This document shows, in pieces, positions 1 through 8,010 of a DNA stretch of 64,000 bases (positions are counted from its first letter, which is position 1; each line of letters begins with the position of its first letter). Source of the DNA: Streptomyces sclerotialus (lineage in GTDB: Bacteria; Actinomycetota; Actinomycetes; Streptomycetales; Streptomycetaceae); NCBI RefSeq assembly GCF_040907265.1, contig NZ_JBFOHP010000002.1:558001-622000 (forward strand). The letters run 5' to 3'. A program made the position numbers and the translations under genes. The notes below the pieces were generated by a model. The model was not told where the DNA came from. It ran no database searches and saw only the letters and a list, made by a program, of their open reading frames with translations.

Positions 1-1
1 G

Positions 2-247
2 GGCCTGGGCACGCTGGTGGCGCAGATCGCGAACTTCGCCCTGCCGGAGAAGATCCTGCTCGCCGGCGAGGGCGTGGGCCTGGTCGACGTCGCGGCACCG
101 GCGGTCCAGGAGGCCATATCCGCCAACCGGCACCCCTTGGCGGACCCCGTCGTCCTGGAGAGCAAGGTCTCCGACTTCCACCAGTGGGCCCGCGGCGCGG
201 CAGTCCTGGCCATTCAGGTACTGGTACTGGGCGCGAAGGAGGGGTGA
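2..247 (+). CDS. ROK family protein, C-terminal fragment (5' end outside window)
   Basis: Only the last 81 residues are present; the reading frame is open to the left edge. The stretch LLAGEGVGL followed by an amphipathic helix, and the end WARGAAVLAIQ, resemble the C-terminal half of the sugar-kinase-like domain in ROK (NagC/XylR-type) regulators and kinases. The DNA-binding or catalytic part lies outside the window, so regulator and sugar kinase cannot be separated. ROK regulators of this kind usually control sugar uptake or catabolic genes nearby. Confidence 0.6.
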   Translation, partial: GLGTLVAQIANFALPEKILLAGEGVGLVDVAAPAVQEAISANRHPLADPVVLESKVSDFHQWARGAAVLAIQVLVLGAKEG

Positions 248-495
248 GAGCCGGACCGCGCGATCATCGCATCGCGGCTGATGATGATTCTTCGGGAGCT
301 ACCGGGCGGGGGCTGCTAGGCCATCGGGCAGATGTCGTGGGGGTCGGTGCGGGATGCGGCGGCCGGGATGTGGGACGGTGCATGTGCGTCTCGTGGTCCG
401 GCCCGGCTCCCGCCCGTACGACTCTCCGTACGGCCCGGTCATGCTGGTTGGACCGTACGACGTGGAGGCAAGCACAACGAGGAGGAGAAGAGTCC

Positions 496-915
496 ATGTC
501 CAATCCGCCGCTTCCCGAGGCCGCCGTAGCCATGCTGAAGAAGCCGAACCCGGCTGTCATCACCACGCTCCGGTCCGACGGTCAGCCGGTGTCCACGGCC
601 ACCTGGTACCTCTGGGACGACGGCCGGGTGCTGGTCAACATGGACGAAGGCCGCAAGCGGCTGACCCATGTGCGCAGGGACCCGCGGGTCACGCTCACCG
701 CACTCGACGACGAGAGCTGGTACACGCACATCAGCATCATCGGGCGCGTCGTCGAACTGCGTGACGACGAAGGCCTGGCCGACATCGACCGGCTGGCTCA
801 GCACTACACGGGCAAGGAGTACCCGCAGCGGGACCGCAAGCGGGTCAGCGCCTGGATCGAGATCGACCGCTGGCACGGCTGGGGCACCCTCAAGGACAAC
901 AACCAGGTGGGCTGA
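496..915 (+). CDS. PPOX-class F420/FMN-dependent oxidoreductase
   Basis: A 139-residue protein of the split-beta-barrel flavin/deazaflavin-binding fold (pyridoxamine 5'-phosphate oxidase-like). The order is typical: helix 'LPEAAVAMLKKPNPAVITTL', strand 'GQPVSTATWYLWDDG', 'RKRLTHVRRDPRVTLTA' (cofactor phosphate side), and a C-terminal 'RKRVSAWIEIDRWHGWG'. Members usually reduce small substrates with F420H2 or bind FMN/heme; the substrate is unknown. The ATG at 496 has GGAGGAG about 6 nt upstream, so I prefer it to longer in-frame extensions that are not protein-like. Confidence 0.85.
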   Translation: MSNPPLPEAAVAMLKKPNPAVITTLRSDGQPVSTATWYLWDDGRVLVNMDEGRKRLTHVRRDPRVTLTALDDESWYTHISIIGRVVELRDDEGLADIDRLAQHYTGKEYPQRDRKRVSAWIEIDRWHGWGTLKDNNQVG

Positions 916-1230
916 CCAGAGGGCGAGGCCCCACCCCAAGGGGGCTCCCGAGGGACCGTTCCGAGGTCCTGAGCGATCATCCCCAGGGACCGTCCTGCGG
1001 GAGCACCCCGAGGGGCCGCAGGCGGGTCCGGCTCCGCCCAGTGCCCAGCCATCCCGCCTGCCGACCTGCCGACGGCCCTGACTGCCCCGCCTGCCGACCT
1101 GCCGACGGCCCTGACTGCCCCGCCTGCAGGCCCGCCCGCAGCCCTGGCCGGTCTGCTGGCTACGCGTCATCCGCCTGCCCGGCGTCCGGTTGTCCGGCTG
1201 CCCGGCTGCCCGGCTGCCCGGCTGCTCCGG
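916..1230. repeat. Gene-free spacer with GC-rich direct repeats
   Basis: No coding signal. About 1051-1130 holds a roughly 33-bp unit (CCTGCCGACCTGCCGACGGC core) repeated twice with a decayed third copy. About 1190-1228 holds a short CCGGCTGC array. The stretch lies between the convergent ends of the PPOX and carbonic anhydrase genes. Confidence 0.6.
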
Positions 1231-1836
1231 CTAGCCCGCGACCTGCCCGTTTCCGTCACTGCGGCCGCTGCCGGCTCCGCTGCCACTGCCGCTGCCGCTG
1301 CCGCTGCCGCTGCGTACGGTTTCCCGGTGGCGGGCGGCCAGGTCGACGTAGACCGCGGCGTTCAGCTTGATGGACTCCCGCTCCTCGTCGGTCAGCTCGC
1401 GCTTGACCTTGGCCGGTACGCCGGCGACCAGCGAATTGGGCGGCACCTGCATCCCCTGGGGAACCAGCGCCTGCGCGGCGACCAGCGATCCGGTGCCGAT
1501 GCGGGCACCGTTCAGCACCGTGGCGCCCATGCCGATCAGGACGTCGTCCTCGACGGTGCAGCCGTGCAGTACCGCGTTGTGACCGACCGACACCCGCTCG
1601 CCGACCGTGACCGGGAAACCGGGGTCGACATGAACGGTGCAGTTGTCCTGGATGTTGCTGTCCGCGCCGAGAACGATGGGGCCACCGTCGGCTCGCAGGA
1701 CGGTCTGGTACCAGACGCTCGAACCGGGAGCCATGGTGACCTCACCCAGTACGACGGAGGTCGGGGCGGTGAACGCGCCGGGGTCGATCTTCGGCTCCGG
1801 CCCGCCCACCCCGGAAATCAATGCCTGTCCCGTCAT
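1231..1836 (-). CDS. Gamma-class carbonic anhydrase family protein
   Basis: A 201-residue left-handed beta-helix protein built from hexapeptide repeats (for example IVLGADSNI, VTVGERVSV, VLIGMGATV). The metal ligands of gamma-carbonic anhydrases fit His69, His86 and His91 (the GHNAVLHGC motif). The likely reaction is reversible CO2 hydration in the cytoplasm, but many paralogues of this YrdA/PaaY type are not proven enzymes. The C-terminal 30 residues are an extra Ser-Gly tail (SGSGSGSGSGSGAGSG), encoded by a CCGCTG hexanucleotide microsatellite and absent from the compact family core. ATG 1836 is kept because the family N-terminus begins just after it. Confidence 0.88.
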   Translation of the reverse strand: MTGQALISGVGGPEPKIDPGAFTAPTSVVLGEVTMAPGSSVWYQTVLRADGGPIVLGADSNIQDNCTVHVDPGFPVTVGERVSVGHNAVLHGCTVEDDVLIGMGATVLNGARIGTGSLVAAQALVPQGMQVPPNSLVAGVPAKVKRELTDEERESIKLNAAVYVDLAARHRETVRSGSGSGSGSGSGAGSGRSDGNGQVAG

Positions 1837-1983
1837 CGCAGTCTCCTCGTGATGTCTTGTCGTCGCGCCGACAGCACCGTAGGTGACGTGCGCAGGGAAC
1901 CAGACCCTGCTGGGGCGAAGATCACAAGGAGATGAGGGATAGGAGGCAGCGGGACAGGCGGCGCCTTGCTCCTCAGCAGCGGT

Positions 1984-2688
1984 CTACTCGGCAGCGGCGG
2001 CTGTGGCGGCCGGCTGCTCTTCCTTCGTCCCCTGCTCTTCCTTCGCCTCCTGCTGCTCCTCATGCGCGGCGGCGGCCTTCGCGGCCCGGCGCTTCATGAC
2101 GATCAGCGAGCCGAGGCCGAAGAGGACCGCGGCGACCAGGCCCAGCCAGGAGAAGCGCTTCAGCCAGGGCTCGGCGACGATGCCGACGCTGTAGATCAGC
2201 GCGGTGGTGCCGCCCGCCCAGACGATGCCGCCCAGCACGTTGGCGATCAGGAACTTCCAGTACGGCATCCGCAGCACGCCCGACAGCGGCCCGGCGAAGA
2301 TCCGCAGCAGCGCGATGAAGCGGCCGAAGAACACCGCCCACATGCCCCACTTGTCGAACTTCTCCTCGGCCATCGCCACGTGCTCGGGCCCGAAGTGCCG
2401 GGGGAACTTCCGCCCCGCCCAGTCCAGCAGCGGCTGGCCGCCCTTGCGGCCGATGAGGTATCCGATGGAGTCGCCGACGATCGCACCGACCGTCGCGCAC
2501 GTGCCCAGCACGTACGGATTGATGTGGTCCTGGGTCGCGGCCAGCAGCGACGCGCTGACGAGGACGATCTCACCCGGCAGCGGGATGCCCAGGCTCTCCA
2601 CCCCGATGACCACCCCCACCAGGAGATAGACGCTCACCGCTGGTACGGACTCGAGCCACTCCTGGACGTGCAACGCGCCTTCCTCCAC
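1984..2688 (-). CDS. DedA family membrane protein
   Basis: A 234-residue integral membrane protein. It has the DedA/SNARE-associated signature: a re-entrant loop around 'GVVIGVESLGIPLPGE', a central 'GDSIGYLIGRKGG', and 'FFGRFIALLRIFAGPLSGVLRMPYWKFL'. About five hydrophobic segments are visible. DedA proteins are linked to phospholipid and undecaprenyl-phosphate flipping and membrane energetics. The last 35 residues are Ala/Glu/Lys-rich and probably cytosolic. It is separated from the carbonic anhydrase gene by about 150 nt. Confidence 0.9.
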   Translation of the reverse strand: MEEGALHVQEWLESVPAVSVYLLVGVVIGVESLGIPLPGEIVLVSASLLAATQDHINPYVLGTCATVGAIVGDSIGYLIGRKGGQPLLDWAGRKFPRHFGPEHVAMAEEKFDKWGMWAVFFGRFIALLRIFAGPLSGVLRMPYWKFLIANVLGGIVWAGGTTALIYSVGIVAEPWLKRFSWLGLVAAVLFGLGSLIVMKRRAAKAAAAHEEQQEAKEEQGTKEEQPAATAAAAE

Positions 2689-2914
2689 CTCGTATCGGGC
2701 CCATCGTGCGGGCCGCCCCCTGACGCGCGGTGCCGCGCGTCTGGGAAGCGTACTAGATCTGCTGGTCGCGGCCGCAGCCGTCGCCCTCGGCGCCCGGCAA
2801 CGGTCAGCCGCTGTTTATTCAGCTCATTCAGCTGGTTCACATGGTGTGACGCAACGTGAAGCCCATCAGTTGCCCGCGACCCCGGTGAAATCACGGACGG
2901 CCCCGGACGGAGAG

Positions 2915-2991
2915 CCCTGGCAGCCCTGGCAGCCCTGGCAGCCCTGGCAGTGCAGACAACGCAGACAGTGCAGACAACGCAGACAGCGCAA
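2915..2991. repeat. Two adjacent short tandem repeats
   Basis: A 9-bp unit (CCTGGCAGC) is repeated about four times, followed directly by two copies of an 18-bp unit GCAGACAACGCAGACAGT. Read on the plus strand it would give PWQ and CRQRRQ repeats, but there is no supporting start or downstream domain, so it is treated as non-coding. Confidence 0.8.
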
Positions 2992-3026
2992 TGAAGCTGG
3001 TGACCGCTCCGCGGCGGGAGGGCGTC

Positions 3027-3180
3027 GACGAGGCCGGGCGGGGGGTGCCGCTGGTGCCTGACGCCGGGAGACCGGGTCCTTCTGGTGACGGCCTGCCGGT
3101 GCACCGACCTCACTCCGCGGCAGCTGGCCCCGCTGTTCGGCGTCTCGAAGCGCGGCGCTGCGGCTGCTGGTCGACGATCC
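3027..3180 (+). pseudogene. IS5-type transposase remnant (N-terminal helix-turn-helix relic)
   Basis: In the plus frame ending with the lysine codon at 3148-3150, the conceptual translation reads LTPGDRVLLV then LTPRQLAPLFGVSK. This matches the N-terminal HTH segment common in Streptomyces IS5/DDE transposases (family pattern 'LT.RQLAPLFGVSKSAADRI'). The similarity stops right after the SK pair; neither the DDE catalytic part nor terminal inverted repeats are visible, and there is no start codon. I infer an old insertion eroded to about 150 bp. Confidence 0.5.
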
Positions 3181-3229
3181 CGGGAAAGCCCCGTTCACGT
3201 AGTGCTCCGAGGTCCTCCGGTCGCCGATG

Positions 3230-3260
3230 ATCTCCTGATCTCCTGATCTCCTGATCTCCT
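3230..3260. repeat. Octamer tandem repeat CTCCTGAT x4
   Basis: CTCCTGAT is repeated four times in a row with no interruption, in the gene-free stretch downstream of the biosynthetic operon. Confidence 0.85.
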
Positions 3261-3285
3261 CGAAGGTGTCGGCGATGACATCGCA

Positions 3286-3376
3286 TCCGGGTCTCGTCCG
3301 CCCCCGCACCGGGTCTCGTCCACCCCCGCACCGGGTCTCATCCCCCCCCCCGCACCGGATCCCGTCCGCCCCCGCA
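3286..3376. repeat. 22-bp tandem repeat, four copies
   Basis: The unit CCGGGTCTCGTCCGCCCCCG (plus CA) occurs four times: copies of 22, 22, 24 and 22 bp with one or two substitutions each. There are no spacers between the copies, so it is a minisatellite and not a CRISPR array. Confidence 0.88.
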
Positions 3377-3490
3377 CCACCGTCCCCACGTCGGCGCCGT
3401 GTGTCGCCCGGGCCCGGCTCGCGGCCTCCGGCCGGCGCGGGAGCTGCGGCTGAGCGGGCAAGCGCGGTGTGGAGCAGCTCGTACGAGCTG

Positions 3491-4681
3491 TCACGCCCGT
3501 TGTTCGGACAGTGCGTGGAGCCCAGCGCCGAGGTCTGCCTTGAGATCGTCGAGGTCCTCCAGGCCCACGTGGACGCGGACCAGAGGGCCCCGGCCGGACC
3601 AGGTACCCGGAAGGCGATGGCTGACCGGGTCGGCCGGCACGATCAGGCTTTCGTATCCGCCGTAACTGTGGCCGAGCCCGAACAGCCGCAACTCTCCCAG
3701 GAACGCGTCCACGGCGGGCTTACGGTACCGGGGATCCAGTTCGAGTCCGAACAGGCCCGCCGCACCGGAGAAATCCCGGTGCCACAACTCGTGTCCCGGA
3801 TCGTCAGGGAGGGCCGGGTAGAGCACGCTGACGACCCCGTCCTGTTTCTCCAGCCAGCGTGCGAGCTCCAAGGCCTGGTGCTGGTGGTGACGCAACCGGA
3901 CGCCGAGGGTGCGCAGTCCGCGCAGCCCGAGGTAGACGTCGTCCGAGCTCGCGCACTGCCCCAGCCTGATCGCTGTGGCGCGGACCGTGGCAAAGGTGGC
4001 CTCGGTGCACACGATGGCGCCGAGGATGCTGTCGGCGTGGCCGGTCAGGTATTTCGTCGCCGAGTGCACCACGACATCGGCGCCCAGACCCAGCGGCCGG
4101 CAGAAGGCGGGAGTGGCCCAGGTGTTGTCGATCACCGTGACGACCCCTCGGGAGCGGCACACACCAGTGATGGCCGGCACGTCCTGCACTTCAAAGGTGG
4201 TGGATCCGGGGGACTCCAGATAGACCAAGCGCGTGCGGGGGCGGAGCAGGTTGTCGATGTCCTTGCCCACACAGGGGTCGTAGTACTCGATCTCCACTCC
4301 CAGCCCGGTGAGGGAGTCGCAGAACTTCCGGGTGGGCAGGTAGACGGAGTCGCTGACCAGGATGTGGTCACCGGCCTGGACGAACGACAGAATCGCCGTG
4401 GTGATCGCGGCAAGGCCCGAGCAGGTGGCGACGGCGGCATACCCGCCTTCCAAGTCGGTCAGTGCCGCTTCGAACGCGCGGCCGGTGGGGGTGCCGAAAC
4501 GGCCGTACACCGGCATCTCGCGCTTGAGAGGGTCGGCCTGGGAGGCATCCATCGCCTCGATGTCCTCGTACAGCACGGTTGACGCCCGGTAGACCGGTGG
4601 GTTGACATAGCCGTGCTGTTTCCGAGGGTCGGAGCCCGCGTGCACGAACCGGGTGTCCATCGCGGCCGGGTGTTCCGTCAC
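3491..4681 (-). CDS. Cystathionine beta-lyase-type PLP enzyme (C-S lyase)
   Basis: A 396-residue Cys/Met-metabolism PLP enzyme. The lysine of 'SATKYLTGHAD' (K210) should form the Schiff base. 'YGRFGTPT', 'LESPGSTTFEVQDVPAI' and 'GLRTLGVRLRHH' follow the MetC pattern closely. MetC-type enzymes cleave C-S bonds of cystathionine, cystine or other S-substituted cysteines, giving pyruvate, ammonia and a thiol or persulfide. The GTG start overlaps the exporter stop (GTGA), so it is the last, translationally coupled gene of the operon. With the sulfurtransferase two genes upstream, a role in sulfur insertion or C-S cleavage during metabolite assembly is more likely than housekeeping methionine synthesis. 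Confidence 0.88.
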   Translation of the reverse strand: MTEHPAAMDTRFVHAGSDPRKQHGYVNPPVYRASTVLYEDIEAMDASQADPLKREMPVYGRFGTPTGRAFEAALTDLEGGYAAVATCSGLAAITTAILSFVQAGDHILVSDSVYLPTRKFCDSLTGLGVEIEYYDPCVGKDIDNLLRPRTRLVYLESPGSTTFEVQDVPAITGVCRSRGVVTVIDNTWATPAFCRPLGLGADVVVHSATKYLTGHADSILGAIVCTEATFATVRATAIRLGQCASSDDVYLGLRGLRTLGVRLRHHQHQALELARWLEKQDGVVSVLYPALPDDPGHELWHRDFSGAAGLFGLELDPRYRKPAVDAFLGELRLFGLGHSYGGYESLIVPADPVSHRLPGTWSGRGPLVRVHVGLEDLDDLKADLGAGLHALSEQRA

Positions 4682-5928
4682 GACACCGCCTCCAGTTCGG
4701 TACCCGTGGTCGGCTGCGCTTGAGCTGCTGTCCGGCGGCCGCCGAGCAGCAGCGCTGCGATGGCCATCACCGCACACTGGACCGCGACGAAGAGCCAGAA
4801 GGAGCCCAGCTCGCCCGCCTCCTCGTAGTGGGCGAACACGAAGCCGCCGACGACGCCGGCGAGCAGCCCACCACCGCCGGCGGCCAGCCGCTGTACTCCG
4901 AAGGCGAACGCCGGATTGCCCGGCACACGGTCGACGAGTTCCAGGTCGCAGCGCAGGAAGAGGAACACCTCGCTGAGCGTGAACATGGCCGTACCTGCCA
5001 GCAGGGCCGGGATGTTCCCCATTGACATCACGGTCATGCCCGCAGCCATCAGCGCGAAGGACCCGGCGAGCAGCCGACGGTAGTTGGCCCGTGCGATCCA
5101 CCCTGCCAGGGGCGGCTGCAGAAGTACCACCATGGCGCAGTTGACGAGCATGACCCAGCCGAGTGCCTGGAGGTTGGACACCCCGGCGGCGTAGAGGCCC
5201 ATGAAGCTCTGGAAGAAGAAATAGAGGTAGAAGACCGCGAACGTGAACAGCACTGGACGCAGGGCGCTGCGCAACGCCTGGCGTCTGCCGGTCCGGGCGG
5301 GTTCCCGGCCGTCGGGGTGGCTTCCGGGTACGGCAGGGGTGGGCGTCACGGGCCGCATGGTGACCTGGTGGGCCACCGTGATCAGGCCGAACAGCGCGGC
5401 CGCACTGAGCAGCAGTGTCACCGGGTTCGCATCGATCAGCAGGCCGGCGAGGAGCGGTCCCAGGCCCATGCCGGCGTTCAGGGCGGCGCTGCTGACACCG
5501 AGGAACAGCGGGCGCAGATCATCGGCGACCGAGGTGACGATGTACGCCTTGTTCGCCGGGAGGTACAGGGCGGGGCCCATGGAGACGAGCACCACCGCCG
5601 GATACGCGGCCCAGGGCACCACGACAGCCAGGCTGAGCAGGACGAGGCCCGCGGTGCGCAGGGCGAGCGAGACGACCATGGTCCGTTTGAGTCCGAGCCG
5701 GTCCACGACCGGTCCGCCCAGGATGCTGCCACCGAACTGGATGAACGTCGCCGCGGCAACCAGTACACCGGCCAGGCGTACGTCCAGCCCGACCCCATCG
5801 ACCAGGAGTACTCCGATGAAGGGGGTGATCATGTAGCTGCCCAGCGCCACGACGAAGGACAGCGTGATCAGGGCTTTCAGGCCCGACGGAAGGCCGGCGA
5901 ACGTTCGCCACTTGGCGGAGAAAGGCAT
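4678..5928 (-). CDS. MFS transporter, probable exporter of the cluster product
   Basis: A 416-residue, 12-helix major facilitator. Helix 1 contains 'LITLSFVVALGSYMITPFIGVLLVDG', and the loop after helix 2 carries 'GGPVVDRLGLKRTM', the MFS motif A. A hydrophilic loop of about 25 residues separates the two halves. The ATG lies 2 nt after the sulfurtransferase stop and the 3' end overlaps the lyase gene by 4 nt, so it belongs to one transcript. Drug/metabolite efflux or self-resistance is the simplest role; uptake cannot be excluded. Confidence 0.85.
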   Translation of the reverse strand: MPFSAKWRTFAGLPSGLKALITLSFVVALGSYMITPFIGVLLVDGVGLDVRLAGVLVAAATFIQFGGSILGGPVVDRLGLKRTMVVSLALRTAGLVLLSLAVVVPWAAYPAVVLVSMGPALYLPANKAYIVTSVADDLRPLFLGVSSAALNAGMGLGPLLAGLLIDANPVTLLLSAAALFGLITVAHQVTMRPVTPTPAVPGSHPDGREPARTGRRQALRSALRPVLFTFAVFYLYFFFQSFMGLYAAGVSNLQALGWVMLVNCAMVVLLQPPLAGWIARANYRRLLAGSFALMAAGMTVMSMGNIPALLAGTAMFTLSEVFLFLRCDLELVDRVPGNPAFAFGVQRLAAGGGGLLAGVVGGFVFAHYEEAGELGSFWLFVAVQCAVMAIAALLLGGRRTAAQAQPTTGTELEAVS

Positions 5929-5930
5929 CT

Positions 5931-6788
5931 TCAAGGCCGTGCGTCCTCGCTCTCCGCTCCGGTGGTGACCGGCAGGTCCGAGGGCAGGCCCCATTCGCTC
6001 CATGAGCCGTCGTAGACGGACAGTTCCTGGTACCCGGCCAGTTCGGCCGCCAGTGCCAGGACGCAGGCGGTCACGCCGGACCCGCAGCTGAAGAACAGTC
6101 GCTCCCGGTCGCCGGCCAGGGAGGAGAAGGCGGCGCGCAGCTCCGGTACGGGGAGCATCCGCCCGTCGTGCTGGACCTCGGAGAATGGCAGGTTGTGGGC
6201 GCCGGGCATGTGGCCACCGCGGAGCCCTGGGCGGGGTTCCGCGGCCACGCCGGCGAACCGCTCCCTGGAGCGGGCATCGAAGACACCGGCTCCCGGGTCG
6301 GCCAGGGCCGCTCTCACGGTGTCGCTGCCGACGATCAGCCCCGTGCGGGGCCGTGCGGTGAAGTCGCCGCGTCGGCCCGTGGGCGCGGGATCTCCGCTTT
6401 CGAGCGGGAGTCCGGCAGCGGTCCAGGCGGGCAGGCCACCGTCGAGAACGGCGGCCCGGTCGAAGCCCATCGCCCGCAGCATCCACCACGCCCGGGCGCT
6501 GGAGTAGATGCCGGCGCCGTCGTAGACGACGACGGTGCTGCTGTCGTCGACGCCGAGAGCGCGCATCGCCTCGGTGAATGCGGCAGCGCCGGGCATCGTG
6601 TGGGGCAGCGGGGAGGAATGATCGGACAGCGGACCGTCGATGTCGAAGGGCCGCGCCCCCGGAATCCGGTGCTCGGCACCTCGGTGGGCCCCTACCGAGG
6701 CATCGAAGACCACCAGTCCCGGCTCGGCCAGGCGGGCGGCGAGCCAATCGGCGTCGACGAGGGGGCCGGGCGGGTTCGTGGCGGTCAC
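5931..6788 (-). CDS. Mercaptopyruvate/thiosulfate sulfurtransferase (tandem rhodanese)
   Basis: A 285-residue protein with two rhodanese domains (about 10-125 inactive, 145-275 active). The catalytic Cys235 sits in CGSGVTA, the loop form typical of 3-mercaptopyruvate sulfurtransferases rather than thiosulfate rhodaneses. 'GHMPGAHNLPF' is the usual rhodanese strand-turn. The enzyme would carry sulfane sulfur as a Cys persulfide to an acceptor in the cytoplasm. The GTG start overlaps the upstream ATP-grasp stop (GTGA), which indicates coupled translation and a shared pathway. Confidence 0.88.
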   Translation of the reverse strand: MTATNPPGPLVDADWLAARLAEPGLVVFDASVGAHRGAEHRIPGARPFDIDGPLSDHSSPLPHTMPGAAAFTEAMRALGVDDSSTVVVYDGAGIYSSARAWWMLRAMGFDRAAVLDGGLPAWTAAGLPLESGDPAPTGRRGDFTARPRTGLIVGSDTVRAALADPGAGVFDARSRERFAGVAAEPRPGLRGGHMPGAHNLPFSEVQHDGRMLPVPELRAAFSSLAGDRERLFFSCGSGVTACVLALAAELAGYQELSVYDGSWSEWGLPSDLPVTTGAESEDARP

Positions 6789-7999
6789 AGCGTGCCTCCT
6801 GCGGACTCGGCGGGACGCCATCTGACGTGTTCGGAGAACCAGGCCAGGACCTTGTCCATGTTGACGGCCACCTCGTCCTCCGTGTCACCGGCCACGACAT
6901 AGCCGGCCAGGTACAGACCGGACTTGACGCCTCCGTGGAACTCCTGGCCGGCCTTCCCGGACAACGACACTTCACGGACGCAGTCCGGTTCGCCGCCGGA
7001 CGGCAGGTGCTCCAGCACGCCGGTGGTCGGCGGGATCCACATCCCGCCGGCGGGCTGGTAGGCGGGAGTGCCGAGCGTGGCGGGCAGGCCGCACTCGGCG
7101 TACAGCCACTCCTTGTCCAGGTCGATGCCGAAGGCATGGCGCACCACGGCGCTGACCATACCGCCGCCGGTACGACTGGCGACCTCGCAGAAGACCACCC
7201 GGTCGTCGGGAGTGATCCACAGTTCCGCGTGGAAGGCCGTGTGCGCCGGGGTGGGCAGCTCTGCAAGGACCGTCTTCGCCGCCTTGACCAGCCGGTCGTA
7301 CGCCGGATCCTGCGGTGCCAGCGGCAGGCTGCCCATCCATGCGTCGGCCCGGAAGGACAGACAGTCGTTGAGGTAGCGGAAGGGGTGGACGAATACCACT
7401 TCGCCGTTCACGACCAGGCCGTCGACGTGGTACATCTGCCCCGGGACGAAGGTCTCGATCTGGCTGGTCCCGCGCCATGGACGGGCGAGGTAGGCGTTCA
7501 GTTCCGTCTCGTCACGGATGATGTTCGCACCCAGCGAGCCCGACTCCGACACGGGCTTGATCACCACTGGGTAGCCGTGCTCTGCAATGAACTCCACGGC
7601 GGTGTAGGCCGAGTCGAGGAGCCGGTAGGCGGGAATCTCCACCGCCCCGCCGGCAAGGTGGTCCTTCATGACCACCTTGTCGCGGAAGGCGAGTGCGCTC
7701 GGGGTCCGCTGCCCCGGCAGGTCCAGCAGGTCCCGCAGCTGGGCGGCCCGCACCACATCTGCCTCGGCTCGGGCGAAGACCGCCTCGACCGCATGGGCGC
7801 GGGCCAGTCCCAGCGCCGTCTTCTCGACGAGCTGGTTGGTGTCGTAGTCGTCGAAGGCGTGCACATGCGGCAGATGGGCGTAGCCTGCCGCGAACTCCGT
7901 CGTGGTCAGGATGATCGGTTCGATGCCCGAGCCGGCCAGCCACCGGTCGTAGGGGGTCTTGGCGTGGGGCGTCTTGGCGAAGACGAGGACGTAGCGCAT
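6785..7999 (-). CDS. ATP-grasp carboxylate-amine ligase (second ligase)
   Basis: A 404-residue ATP-grasp protein. The N-terminal Rossmann-like part begins 'MRYVLVFAKTP'. The ATP-binding lysines fit 'RDKVVMKDHL' and 'GYPVVIKPVSESGSLG'. The Mg-binding acidic strand fits 'TAFHAELWITPDDRVVFCEVASRTGGG'. Such enzymes activate a carboxylate as acyl-phosphate and join it to an amine or another nucleophile, often making dipeptides. The gene starts 11 nt after the radical SAM gene and overlaps the sulfurtransferase. The substrate cannot be read from sequence. Confidence 0.88.
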   Translation of the reverse strand: MRYVLVFAKTPHAKTPYDRWLAGSGIEPIILTTTEFAAGYAHLPHVHAFDDYDTNQLVEKTALGLARAHAVEAVFARAEADVVRAAQLRDLLDLPGQRTPSALAFRDKVVMKDHLAGGAVEIPAYRLLDSAYTAVEFIAEHGYPVVIKPVSESGSLGANIIRDETELNAYLARPWRGTSQIETFVPGQMYHVDGLVVNGEVVFVHPFRYLNDCLSFRADAWMGSLPLAPQDPAYDRLVKAAKTVLAELPTPAHTAFHAELWITPDDRVVFCEVASRTGGGMVSAVVRHAFGIDLDKEWLYAECGLPATLGTPAYQPAGGMWIPPTTGVLEHLPSGGEPDCVREVSLSGKAGQEFHGGVKSGLYLAGYVVAGDTEDEVAVNMDKVLAWFSEHVRWRPAESAGGTL

Positions 8000-8010
8000 G
8001 GTTGCCGTCC

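Noticed and set aside
2846..3061. Small protein with PWQ and CRQ repeats
   Set aside because: It is produced only by tandem repeats, with no ribosome site, no conserved domain, and a frame that crosses the transposase relic.
3286..3376. Possible CRISPR array
   Set aside because: The 22-bp units abut directly with no spacers, and no cas genes are present; it is a minisatellite.
3491..4681. Housekeeping methionine-pathway metC
   Set aside because: The family match is strong, but the gene is translationally coupled to an exporter in an operon with ligases and a radical SAM enzyme, so a pathway-specific role is more likely.
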